DNA from: Methanobrevibacter sp.
GTDB taxonomy: Archaea; Methanobacteriota; Methanobacteria; Methanobacteriales; Methanobacteriaceae
Length of the DNA: 7,914 bases
Direction of reading: 5' to 3'
Assembly (NCBI GenBank): GCA_016291275.1
Contig: JAEEWY010000068.1
Location: 1 to 7,914 of the forward strand
Positions 1-5,962 of the stretch are shown here, one piece after another. Within the stretch, counting starts at the first letter, position 1; each line of letters starts with the position of its first letter. A program made the position numbers and the translations under genes. The notes under the pieces are model-generated. The model saw nothing but the letters and a program-made list of their open reading frames with translations. It had not been told where the DNA came from and did not search any database.

Positions 1-49
1 TGTTATATTAATTTAATTTCTTTTTTATAGTAATTAATCTTTCACTAAG

Positions 50-58
50 TTTATATAT
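50..58 (+). promoter_or_regulatory. Candidate TATA box for the PfkB-family kinase gene
   Basis: The sequence TTTATATAT lies about 73 bases before the ATG of the kinase gene and matches the archaeal TATA consensus. With the usual spacing of about 25 bases, transcription would start near 80-83, giving a leader of about 50 bases. No convincing purine-rich BRE is seen directly upstream. The surrounding DNA is almost entirely A/T, so chance matches are common. Confidence 0.45.
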
Positions 59-130
59 TTTTAAAGAGAAAATAATTTTAAATTAAGATATTATTTTTTG
101 CTGTTTAAAAACAAATAAAAATTGATTGCT

Positions 131-964
131 ATGACACTTGTATTAATTGGGCCAGCATGTGAAGATCTAATAATAATTGGAGATGAGGAAAGCTCTAAAG
201 TAGGTGGAGCCAGTTTTTTCCAAAGTTTTGTCTATGAAGAATATTATGATGATTATTTAGCAATAATGAATGCTTCAAATGTTGACTTGATTGATGAATT
301 TCCAGATAAGTCAAAAGTAAAGCTAATTTTAAAGGATGAAACTCATCATTTCATCAATGAATATCCCGATAAGGATAATCTTGATATGAGAAAGCAATCA
401 ACCAACTTTGCAGATATACCTATACTTGCCGATGAGATAAAGAATATTCTAGATGAATGTGAAATTGATGATGGTGATATTGATGCCTTTGTCTTGACAC
501 CACTTAACAGCAACGATTTTCCAATTGAAACTTTAAAATTTCTGAAAACTTTTGATGTTCCAATTTTTATTTCACTTCAAGGTTTTCTAAGATTCAAGGA
601 TGAAAACAATTCGATGATATTAAAACTATCTGATGACCTAAAATATGTTTTTGATATAAGTGATACAATTTTCATGGATGAAGGCGAATTTGATATCATA
701 AAATGTGAAAAATTTGAAGGTTCAACATTAGTTATCACAAATGGAAGTAAAGGTTCAAGAATTATTGATAGTAATGACATAACTATTAAAATAAATGCAG
801 TTAAATGTAATAATATTGTAGATGCTACCGGATGTGGTGATACTTATATGGCGGCATATATATCAGCAAGGTTAAAAAACAAAACTTTTAAAAATTCTGC
901 AGATTTTGCATCAATGATAGCAAGTCAAAAATTGGAAAATTTTGGACCTTATAAAAAATCATAA
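131..964 (+). CDS. PfkB/ribokinase-family carbohydrate kinase, divergent, substrate unknown
   Basis: This 277-residue protein belongs to the PfkB (ribokinase-like) family, cytosolic enzymes that move the ATP gamma-phosphate onto a sugar, nucleoside or similar hydroxyl. The C-terminal hallmark is clear: DATGCGD at residues 231-237 corresponds to DTxGAGD, with the last Asp as catalytic base. TNGSKG (203-208) fits the ATP-side loop, and DEGE (183-186) stands where NxxE normally sits. An early Gly-Gly (VGGASFF, 24-30) is in the sugar-binding position but lacks the usual Asn. The protein is slightly shorter than the usual roughly 300 residues. The reading frame also allows TTG at 122, but ATG at 131 is preferred: a TGAT pairing block lies four bases before it and the protein starts cleanly with the first beta strand (MTLVLIGP). 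The substrate cannot be told from sequence. The gene stands alone and converges on the oxidoreductase gene. Confidence 0.8.
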   Translation: MTLVLIGPACEDLIIIGDEESSKVGGASFFQSFVYEEYYDDYLAIMNASNVDLIDEFPDKSKVKLILKDETHHFINEYPDKDNLDMRKQSTNFADIPILADEIKNILDECEIDDGDIDAFVLTPLNSNDFPIETLKFLKTFDVPIFISLQGFLRFKDENNSMILKLSDDLKYVFDISDTIFMDEGEFDIIKCEKFEGSTLVITNGSKGSRIIDSNDITIKINAVKCNNIVDATGCGDTYMAAYISARLKNKTFKNSADFASMIASQKLENFGPYKKS

Positions 965-984
965 AAATTTAAAAAAATAAAAAT

Positions 985-1040
985 TCAGAAAAAAATAAAA
1001 AAATTAAAAATAGAAAAATAGGAAAAAAATTAATTCCTAT
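985..1040 (-). terminator. Terminator of the oxidoreductase gene (hairpin plus T-tracts)
   Basis: Directly after the minus-strand stop codon there is an inverted repeat, ATAGGAA at 1018-1024 against TTCCTAT at 1034-1040, with a 9-base loop. On the minus strand it is followed by several runs of five to seven T. This is a good archaeal-type terminator for the minus-strand gene. On the plus strand the same spacer is A-rich, so the kinase gene has no T-tract terminator of its own here and its transcript may run into the opposite gene. Confidence 0.55.
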
Positions 1041-2498
1041 CTAAAATGTATAATGTATGTTGTGCAATTTGTACAAGCATACTGAACTGCTTGAAGGGAA
1101 TGCATAAATCATATTGTCAAGATCTTCAAGGCTGATTTTTTGATTGATGATGAATGTAAACATATTTGCCACATTTTCAGCATCTGCTGCCATGATTTCT
1201 GCACCGACTATTTGAAGGTCATTATCTACAATAACCTTTGCTTCAGCGGTTCTGTCGTTTTTAAGCTCAAGTGAATATGATTTTCCATATTGGATTCTAT
1301 GTACCTCGTAGCCATCCATCTCTTCAGCTACAAAAGCAGGAACTCCAACTGTTGCAATTCTTGGTATTGTATAAGCAACTGCAGGAACAACAGGATAAAC
1401 TATTTTTTCCGGATTTTCTTCCAATAATGCTTTTCCAAGGTATTTTGATTGATGGATTGCAACTGTTACAAGCTTAGCAATTCCACTATCAGCAACATCA
1501 CCGCATGCATAGATATTAGGAACTTCAGTTTGAAGGTATTCATTAACCTTAATTCCTCTTTTAGTGTATGTCAAGCCTACATTCTCAAGACCAATGTCCT
1601 CTACATTTGCCTCTCTACCCATAGCTGCAATGACATAGTCTCCTGTTAAGCTTAATCCGCTTTCACAGTTTACTGTAAATGCATTCTCATAAGCCTTATT
1701 GTCTATTTTTGCATCAGGATCCCTTAATTTTTCATCAGTATTCAATGCATTTTCAAGATTAAGGATTCTTTCTTCTGGATTATCTATTGCAACATTATCG
1801 TCTTTAATGATTTCTGTTACTGTTTCATTAAAGTGGAATCTGATGTTTTTCTCTTTAAGTATTTCAATTACATGTTGAACATATGGCTGGTGGAAGTATT
1901 TCAATGCCATGTCTCCTCTGATGATAACATCCGCTTCAAGGCCTGCTTCTGCAAGGATTGATGCAAATTCCATTCCTACAAATCCGGCTCCTATGATTAT
2001 TGCATGCTTTGGAAGCTCATCAATGTCTAAAAAGTCAGTGCTGTCATGCAAGTATTCCTTTCCAGGAATGTCTGGGATTACAGGTTTCAAACCGGTACAA
2101 ATGACTATCTTCTCTGTGGTGAATTTATCTTCTCCAACTTGAACTGTATGTTCATCAATGATTATTCCCTTTCCATGAGCTACATCAAGATCATATTCCT
2201 TGAATTTTCCATCAAGGAAAGGAGCCATATTTGCAATTCTCTTACGTTTCAATTCCATTAATGCTGTCCAGTCAACATCGAAATCTCCAGATTTTCCACA
2301 TCCTTCGAAGTTGTCTGCCAATGCTTTTATTTCATATGGGGCATCAAGAAGCGCTTTTGAATTGCAACCTCTGTTTGCACATGTTCCACCATATAGGCTT
2401 TCTTCAACGATTAATATTTTAAGGCCTGCTTTTCTTAAGAAACGGCCTCCTTGCCATGCTGCATTTCCACTTCCAATATATATTACATCATAATCCAT
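1041..2498 (-). CDS. FAD/NAD(P)-dependent disulfide oxidoreductase family protein (class I pyridine nucleotide-disulfide type), atypical
   Basis: This 485-residue flavoprotein has the fold of glutathione reductase, dihydrolipoamide dehydrogenase and mercuric reductase, which pass electrons from NAD(P)H through FAD to a Cys pair. In order: the FAD dinucleotide motif GSGNAA (9-14); a redox Cys pair C40/C45 in GGTCANRGCNSK, closest to the NRGCDPKK subgroup; the NAD(P)H motif GAGFVG (170-175); the second FAD motif YACGD (330-334); and a dimerisation domain to the end. R194 and K200 align with the NADPH-phosphate-binding arginines of glutathione reductase, suggesting NADPH. Two oddities: the C-terminal HPTxxE dyad is replaced by FPSSSS (467-472), and an acidic insert of about 35 residues lies near 235-272, making it longer than the usual roughly 450. 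ATG at 2498 is preceded by AGATGAT at a suitable distance. The true substrate is unknown; lipoamide is unlikely because no dehydrogenase complex genes are nearby. Confidence 0.85.
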   Translation of the reverse strand: MDYDVIYIGSGNAAWQGGRFLRKAGLKILIVEESLYGGTCANRGCNSKALLDAPYEIKALADNFEGCGKSGDFDVDWTALMELKRKRIANMAPFLDGKFKEYDLDVAHGKGIIIDEHTVQVGEDKFTTEKIVICTGLKPVIPDIPGKEYLHDSTDFLDIDELPKHAIIIGAGFVGMEFASILAEAGLEADVIIRGDMALKYFHQPYVQHVIEILKEKNIRFHFNETVTEIIKDDNVAIDNPEERILNLENALNTDEKLRDPDAKIDNKAYENAFTVNCESGLSLTGDYVIAAMGREANVEDIGLENVGLTYTKRGIKVNEYLQTEVPNIYACGDVADSGIAKLVTVAIHQSKYLGKALLEENPEKIVYPVVPAVAYTIPRIATVGVPAFVAEEMDGYEVHRIQYGKSYSLELKNDRTAEAKVIVDNDLQIVGAEIMAADAENVANMFTFIINQKISLEDLDNMIYAFPSSSSVCLYKLHNIHYTF

Positions 2499-2501
2499 AA
2501 T

Positions 2502-2508
2502 ATCATCT
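2502..2508 (-). promoter_or_regulatory. Ribosome binding site of the oxidoreductase gene
   Basis: On the minus strand AGATGAT lies three bases before the ATG. It pairs with the very 3' end of archaeal 16S rRNA (the GGTGAT part of the Shine-Dalgarno sequence), though not perfectly. It supports the start at 2498. Confidence 0.45.
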
Positions 2509-2542
2509 GTTATTTTAAAATTAGTTAAGTATTTGTTAGATA

Positions 2543-2551
2543 TAGTATAAA
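2543..2551 (-). promoter_or_regulatory. Candidate TATA box for the oxidoreductase gene
   Basis: The minus strand reads TTTATACTA, a close match to the archaeal TATA box. Transcription would start about 25 bases downstream, near 2518-2520, leaving a short leader of about 20 bases before the ATG at 2498. The placement is typical, which makes this one of the better promoter calls in the window. Confidence 0.5.
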
Positions 2552-2599
2552 TTATTATCCTTAAAAATAATTGAGAATAATTAATTGAACTTTAAAAAA

Positions 2600-2626
2600 T
2601 AGAAAAGATAGAAAAGATAGAAAAAT
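2600..2626. repeat. 9-bp tandem repeat, TAGAAAAGA, three imperfect copies
   Basis: TAGAAAAGA occurs at 2600-2608 and 2609-2617, followed by a degenerate third copy (TAGAAAAAT) at 2618-2626 and further decayed A-rich units to about 2640. Similar TAGAAAA blocks occur in the spacer near 1011-1018. On the minus strand these are T-rich, so they may act as backup termination signals for the acyl-CoA synthetase transcript. Replication slippage is the likely origin. Confidence 0.6.
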
Positions 2627-2688
2627 AGTAAAAATAGAAAATTTAAAAAAAGTTAATTTAATTTAAATGATTAAATTTTTAAATTATT

Positions 2689-2737
2689 AAAAAAACGATA
2701 GAAACTAAAAAAGTAAATTGAGAAGAATTATAATTCT
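2689..2737 (-). terminator. Terminator of the acyl-CoA synthetase gene
   Basis: A perfect 14-base palindrome, AGAATTATAATTCT (2724-2737), spans the stop codon. On the minus strand it is followed by T-runs at 2712-2707 and 2695-2689. Archaeal termination depends mainly on U-rich tracts, which are clear here; the stem is A/T-rich and weak. Confidence 0.4.
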
Positions 2738-4392
2738 CCTCTTTCCCTTCTCTCATCGAGAAGTTTTAAACCGATTTCTCCTAATTTGTATTTTTGGATT
2801 TTACCACTTGTGGTAAGTGGGAACTCATCTACAAAGAATACATATTTAGGAACTTTATATCTTGCAATGCTTCCGATACAGAAGTCTCTGATGTCCGCTT
2901 CGGTAACATCATCATATCCAGGTTCCTTGATAATGAATGCACCAACGATTTCACCGTATTTCTCATCAGGAATACCTGCCACTTGAACGTCTTGAACACA
3001 TTCATGGGTGAAGAGATACTCTTCGATTTCCCTTGGATAGATGTTTTCTCCACCACGGATGATCATGTCCTTGATTCTTCCTACAATTGAATAGTATCCA
3101 TCTTCGTCCACAGTAGCTAAGTCTCCAGAGTGTAGCCATCCATCCGGTTCAATGGTTTCAGCGGTTTTTTCTGGCATGTTGTAGTAACCTTTCATTACAT
3201 TGAAACCTCTGCACATGATTTCACCAGTTTCACCAGGTCCAAGTTCCTCACCGGTTTCAGGATCTACGATTTTTACTTCAATATTAGGGAATTTTCTTCC
3301 TACAGTAGTGGTCTTTTTCTCAAATGAGTCAGCTGCATTGGTTTGAGTAAAACCCGGTCCGGCTTCTGTAAGACCGTATACACTGGTGATCTCTTTCATG
3401 TTCATCTTGTTGATTGCATCCTTCATGGTTTCAACAGGGCAAGTTGAACCTGCCATGATACCAGTTCTTAATGAAGACATGTCAAACATATCAAACATAG
3501 GGTGGTTCATCATACCAATGAACATGGTAGGCACACCATAAATGGAAGTGCACTTTTCCTTTTGGATAGAGGAGATAGCAAGAAGAGGGTCATACTCTTC
3601 AAGAACGACCATGGTTGAACCATGGGTAATCACTGCCATTACACCTAATACAGTTCCAAAACAGTGGAATAATGGCACTTGTAAGAGAAGTTTGTCCTTT
3701 TCAGTATAATTCATATTCTCTCCAATGTAGTAACCATCATTTAGAATGTTACGGCTTGTAAGCATTACACCTTTAGGGAATCCTTCAGTACCGCTTGTAT
3801 ATTGCATATTGATTACATCATTTTGGGTAACTGCATCCTTGACCTTTTGGTATTCCTCTTCATCATAGTTCATACCAAGAAGCAATAATTCATTAGTGTT
3901 AAACATTCCTCTGTGCTTTTCCTGTCCTACATGGATAATGTACTTTAAGTAAGGGAATTTTTCACTGTTTAAGTTTCCTCTTGCGCTTGTAAGCATTTCA
4001 GGAACAAGCTCATGAATGATATCGAAATAACTGGTGTCTCTAAATCCATCAGTCATACCAATAGCTTTCATTTCAGATTGGGCTAATACATATTCAAGCT
4101 CATGGGATTGGTAAGCTGTGTTTACAGTTACAATAGCTGCACCGATTTTAGCGCATGCAAACATGAATGTTAACCATTCAGGCACATTCTTAGCCCAAAT
4201 ACCTACACGGTCTCCAGGTTCAATTCCGATTGAGAGCATTCCTTTAGCGAGATTGTCTACTCTTTCATCAAATTCTTTATAAGTAAATCTAAGGTTTCTA
4301 TCTGGATAAATGATAAATTCATGGTCTGGTTGCTTTTCAACCATATTTTCGAAGAATTTACCAATAGGAAGTTCAGTAAATAGTTCACTCAT
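2728..4392 (-). CDS. AMP-forming acyl-CoA synthetase (fatty-acid--CoA ligase type)
   Basis: This 554-residue member of the adenylate-forming superfamily joins a carboxylic acid to coenzyme A through an acyl-AMP. All core motifs are intact: the phosphate loop YTSGTEGFPKG (198-208), the YGLTE motif (339-343), HSGD (421-424) whose Asp holds the ribose, the hinge region GRIKDMIIRGGENI (438-451), and the catalytic Lys K531 in TTSGKIQKYKL. Length and C-terminus fit the medium-chain ACSF2/YngI-like branch better than classical acetyl-CoA synthetase (about 650). The exact acid cannot be read from sequence; short or branched volatile acids are plausible in a gut methanogen that lacks conventional fatty-acid metabolism. 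The ATG at 4392 has a GGTGA site (4397-4401) four bases upstream. The XRE-cupin regulator gene lies 101 bases upstream on the same strand, suggesting co-transcription, local control, or both. Confidence 0.88.
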   Translation of the reverse strand: MSELFTELPIGKFFENMVEKQPDHEFIIYPDRNLRFTYKEFDERVDNLAKGMLSIGIEPGDRVGIWAKNVPEWLTFMFACAKIGAAIVTVNTAYQSHELEYVLAQSEMKAIGMTDGFRDTSYFDIIHELVPEMLTSARGNLNSEKFPYLKYIIHVGQEKHRGMFNTNELLLLGMNYDEEEYQKVKDAVTQNDVINMQYTSGTEGFPKGVMLTSRNILNDGYYIGENMNYTEKDKLLLQVPLFHCFGTVLGVMAVITHGSTMVVLEEYDPLLAISSIQKEKCTSIYGVPTMFIGMMNHPMFDMFDMSSLRTGIMAGSTCPVETMKDAINKMNMKEITSVYGLTEAGPGFTQTNAADSFEKKTTTVGRKFPNIEVKIVDPETGEELGPGETGEIMCRGFNVMKGYYNMPEKTAETIEPDGWLHSGDLATVDEDGYYSIVGRIKDMIIRGGENIYPREIEEYLFTHECVQDVQVAGIPDEKYGEIVGAFIIKEPGYDDVTEADIRDFCIGSIARYKVPKYVFFVDEFPLTTSGKIQKYKLGEIGLKLLDERRERGEL

Positions 4393-4396
4393 ATTT

Positions 4397-4401
4397 TCAC
4401 C
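4397..4401 (-). promoter_or_regulatory. Ribosome binding site of the acyl-CoA synthetase gene
   Basis: The minus strand reads GGTGA followed by four bases and ATG. This is the standard Shine-Dalgarno core used by Methanobacteriales and fixes the start at 4392. Confidence 0.7.
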
Positions 4402-4467
4402 ATTTTAATAATAATTCATTCAGTTGTTATTTTTTGTTTTTTAATATTGCTGTTTTTAATTTGCTTT

Positions 4468-4475
4468 CGTATAAA
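4468..4475 (-). promoter_or_regulatory. Candidate internal TATA box for the acyl-CoA synthetase gene
   Basis: The minus strand reads TTTATACG within ACCTTTATACG, 76-83 bases before the synthetase ATG. Transcription from it would start near 4443 and give a leader of about 50 bases. The synthetase may therefore be transcribed on its own as well as from the regulator's promoter. The core 10-mer ACCTTTATAC also occurs, inverted, just upstream of the regulator gene (5070-5079). Confidence 0.4.
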
Positions 4476-4493
4476 GGTTAAATTACTATTGGC

Positions 4494-5063
4494 TTAATAA
4501 GGAGTGTATAAAACAGCTAATATTTTTGCTTTGTCTCCACTGGAGTGTAAATGATGTGGTACAACTGAATCATAGAATATGCTGTCACCTGCAGCTACAG
4601 TAAACTTATCCTTACCGTATTCAACTTCAATTTCACCTTCTAATACATAAATGAACTCTTCTCCTTCGTGGGAAGATAATTTATAATCCTCTTCATATGT
4701 AATGTCAATTATGTATGGATCGATGTTTCTGTCGATTTTACCTGCACCTAATGAGTGGAATTCTAAATTACTTGCATTAGTTACATCCTCTCTTCCAGAG
4801 AAGTATAAAACGTTGTTTGGTTTTCCTCCTCTTACAACAACAGGTCCAAGCTGTGGAGTGTCGTCAAGGAAGGTTCCAACTCTTACTCCAAGGGCTTTTG
4901 CCATTTTGGTAAGTGGAGTGAGGGAAGGAATAATTTCACCGTTTTCCATAGCTTGAAGAACTTCTAATTTTACGTCACTTTTTTCTGCAAGTTCTTCAAT
5001 GGTCATATTTTGTCTTTCTCTAATGCTTTTTACCTTTAAAGCAAATTCTTTGTTTTCTTTCAT
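4494..5063 (-). CDS. XRE-family transcriptional regulator with cupin sensor domain
   Basis: This 189-residue protein joins an N-terminal Cro/C1-type helix-turn-helix (about residues 6-68, with TIEELAEKSD as the first helix of the pair) to a C-terminal cupin barrel (about 118-187). The cupin motifs are partial: H132 with E135/E136 before a conserved Gly in the first motif, and PHHLH (169-173) in the second. A metal or small-molecule ligand can therefore be imagined but is not proven. Proteins of this layout are DNA-binding regulators that sense a ligand through the cupin. The length is typical of the class. The start ATG is preceded by AGGTGA. The gene is directly upstream of, and co-directional with, the acyl-CoA synthetase gene. 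Such pairs recur in archaea and bacteria, so control of that gene, probably in response to its acid or acyl-CoA, is the likely job (inference). Confidence 0.88.
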   Translation of the reverse strand: MKENKEFALKVKSIRERQNMTIEELAEKSDVKLEVLQAMENGEIIPSLTPLTKMAKALGVRVGTFLDDTPQLGPVVVRGGKPNNVLYFSGREDVTNASNLEFHSLGAGKIDRNIDPYIIDITYEEDYKLSSHEGEEFIYVLEGEIEVEYGKDKFTVAAGDSIFYDSVVPHHLHSSGDKAKILAVLYTPY

Positions 5064-5067
5064 TTTT

Positions 5068-5073
5068 TCACCT
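5068..5073 (-). promoter_or_regulatory. Ribosome binding site of the XRE-cupin gene
   Basis: The minus strand reads AGGTGA followed by a short A-run and ATG. It is a strong match to the 16S rRNA tail and supports the start at 5063. It overlaps the 10-mer that is shared with the synthetase promoter. Confidence 0.7.
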
Positions 5074-5128
5074 TTATACTGGATTTTTTAAATTTTGATA
5101 TTTTTTATTTTTAATTTTATAGTTAGTT

Positions 5129-5138
5129 TAATATAATT
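5129..5138 (-). promoter_or_regulatory. Candidate TATA box for the XRE-cupin gene
   Basis: The minus strand reads AATTATATTA about 65-75 bases before the ATG, predicting a start near 5105 and a leader of about 40 bases. A second candidate, CTATAAAATT, is closer (about 5113-5122). The two cannot be told apart in such A/T-rich DNA. Confidence 0.3.
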
Positions 5139-5190
5139 AGAATAATTTCATCATATTCTCTTTTAACGAGTAATTTTACATTAAATGATT

Positions 5191-5229
5191 AAAAAAAGAG
5201 ATTTAGAAGTAACAAATTTAATAAAAAAA
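5191..5229 (-). terminator. U-rich termination region of the small secreted protein gene
   Basis: On the minus strand two runs of seven T (5229-5223 and 5197-5191) follow the stop codon within 50 bases. No stable stem is visible. This is a U-tract terminator of archaeal type rather than a hairpin one. Confidence 0.4.
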
Positions 5230-5240
5230 GATTTTGGAAG

Positions 5241-5648
5241 TTATTCGTCATCATCAGTATCTGTAGAACCAGAACTTGGTCTTGAATCAGAACTATCTCC
5301 TCCACCATTTTCATTGCCGTTTGAATTACTGTTCTGATTATTGTTTGTGTTCTGATTATGTTGGTTTTCAGAATCATCAGAATCATCATCTTCTATAGTG
5401 GAATTTGAATCAGTTTCATTATCTGTTTCATTAACTTCTACAACTTTTTTTGGCTCATAAGCTGCGTTTATGGTTGCTGGAACAAAATTATCGTTATCCA
5501 AGGCAATCATCTTGTCAGTGTCATTTATTCCTGGAAAGGATGAACTAACAAAATCCCCTGTAAATGCAGCTGCAAAATTACTCAATCCCAAGGCAAGGAT
5601 TGCAATAACCAAAAATATGCAGAATTTAGCTTTGCGATCAACTTTCAA
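5241..5648 (-). CDS. Small secreted or membrane-anchored acidic low-complexity protein, function unknown
   Basis: I do not recognise this 135-residue protein. It begins with a basic stretch (MKVDRKAKF) and a hydrophobic segment (about 9-28) ending in AAA, so a signal peptide cut near residue 28 or an uncleaved anchor is likely. Residues 29-72 are an ordinary-looking part without a known motif. Residues 73-135 are a low-complexity tail rich in Asp, Asn, Ser, Thr and Gly, ending DTDDDE, strongly acidic and probably disordered. Four N-glycosylation sequons are present (N42, N73, N77, N82), fitting an extracellular place. The start is a TTG codon at 5648: an excellent GAGGTGA site lies four bases before it, and no ATG in frame would keep the signal peptide. 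It could be a cell-surface or pseudomurein-associated protein, or a short relative of adhesin-like proteins, but no anchoring domain is seen. It is divergent from amt across a 583-base gap. Confidence 0.7.
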   Translation of the reverse strand: MKVDRKAKFCIFLVIAILALGLSNFAAAFTGDFVSSSFPGINDTDKMIALDNDNFVPATINAAYEPKKVVEVNETDNETDSNSTIEDDDSDDSENQHNQNTNNNQNSNSNGNENGGGDSSDSRPSSGSTDTDDDE

Positions 5649-5652
5649 ATTC

Positions 5653-5659
5653 TCACCTC
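5653..5659 (-). promoter_or_regulatory. Strong ribosome binding site that decides a TTG start
   Basis: The minus strand reads GAGGTGA, four bases before TTG at 5648-5646. It is the best Shine-Dalgarno match of the minus-strand genes and is the reason for accepting a TTG start for the small secreted protein. Confidence 0.75.
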
Positions 5660-5660
5660 T

Positions 5661-5920
5661 TAGAAGTCATTTTTATTTAAGTCATATTAATTGTTATAAT
5701 ATTAATTAATATCAGAATAATATTTATTAAATTAATATACATTATTAATTTTCTTAATAAATAGTATTTATATATTATGGTATAAGTATTATTTTTGGCC
5801 TATTTTCTTTTATCTCTTATTTTCTTTCAACATATTGTGATTAAAAACATTTACCCTTGTTAATTCTTTCATTCATTTAGTTTATTTCCTTATTTTTGCT
5901 TTTAGCAATTTATTATGGGG
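5661..5920. other. AT-rich intergenic DNA, first half of the secreted protein/amt gap
   Basis: No open reading frame of note is present. A 14-base all-A/T palindrome, ATATTAATTAATAT, lies at 5699-5712. A minus-strand TATA-like TATATAAATA (5765-5774) could serve the secreted protein gene, with a leader of about 95 bases, but several similar words compete. From about 5793 to 5905 the plus strand is T-rich and pyrimidine-biased, with no stem that I can support. Confidence 0.4.
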
Positions 5921-5924
5921 AATA

Positions 5925-5933
5925 TTTATATAC
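5925..5933 (+). promoter_or_regulatory. Strong TATA box of the putative amt-glnK promoter
   Basis: TTTATATAC preceded by GGGGAATA is a near-consensus archaeal TATA box. Transcription should start about 25 bases downstream, around 5953-5957, right at the edge of the GC-rich palindrome that follows. Of the TATA words in the 583-base gap it is the most convincing, because of its good consensus and the GC-rich operator correctly placed behind it. Confidence 0.6.
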
Positions 5934-5962
5934 TTGAAAAACATATAGTATTATGTCGGAAG

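Noticed and set aside
122..130. TTG at 122 as start of the kinase
   Set aside because: The ATG at 131 begins directly at the first conserved beta strand, and the TTGAT overlapping the TTG fits better as a pairing site for the ATG.
1018..1040. GGAA...TTCC palindrome resembling an NrpR site
   Set aside because: The spacing is nine bases rather than six, and it lies after a stop codon in front of T-runs, so it is better read as a terminator stem.
1909..2493. Plus-strand open frames opposite the oxidoreductase gene
   Set aside because: They are antisense shadows without ribosome binding sites or recognisable domains, and the minus-strand frame has clear motifs.
2600..2640. Tandem A-rich repeats as a CRISPR-like or origin repeat array
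   Set aside because: The units are 9 bases with no spacers, decay quickly, and fit slippage in an A-rich spacer.
5189..5389. Second minus-strand frame overlapping the secreted protein gene (Met-Ile-Leu-rich)
   Set aside because: It is a frame-shifted reading of the Asp/Asn repeats in the tail, with no start signal of its own.
5699..5712. 14-base palindrome ATATTAATTAATAT as an operator
   Set aside because: It is made only of A and T in very A/T-rich DNA, where such palindromes are expected by chance, and it has no matching copy elsewhere.
5780..5940. Possible small gene or RNA in the T-rich stretch before the amt promoter
   Set aside because: No start codon with a binding site, no stable stem and no promoter of its own could be supported.
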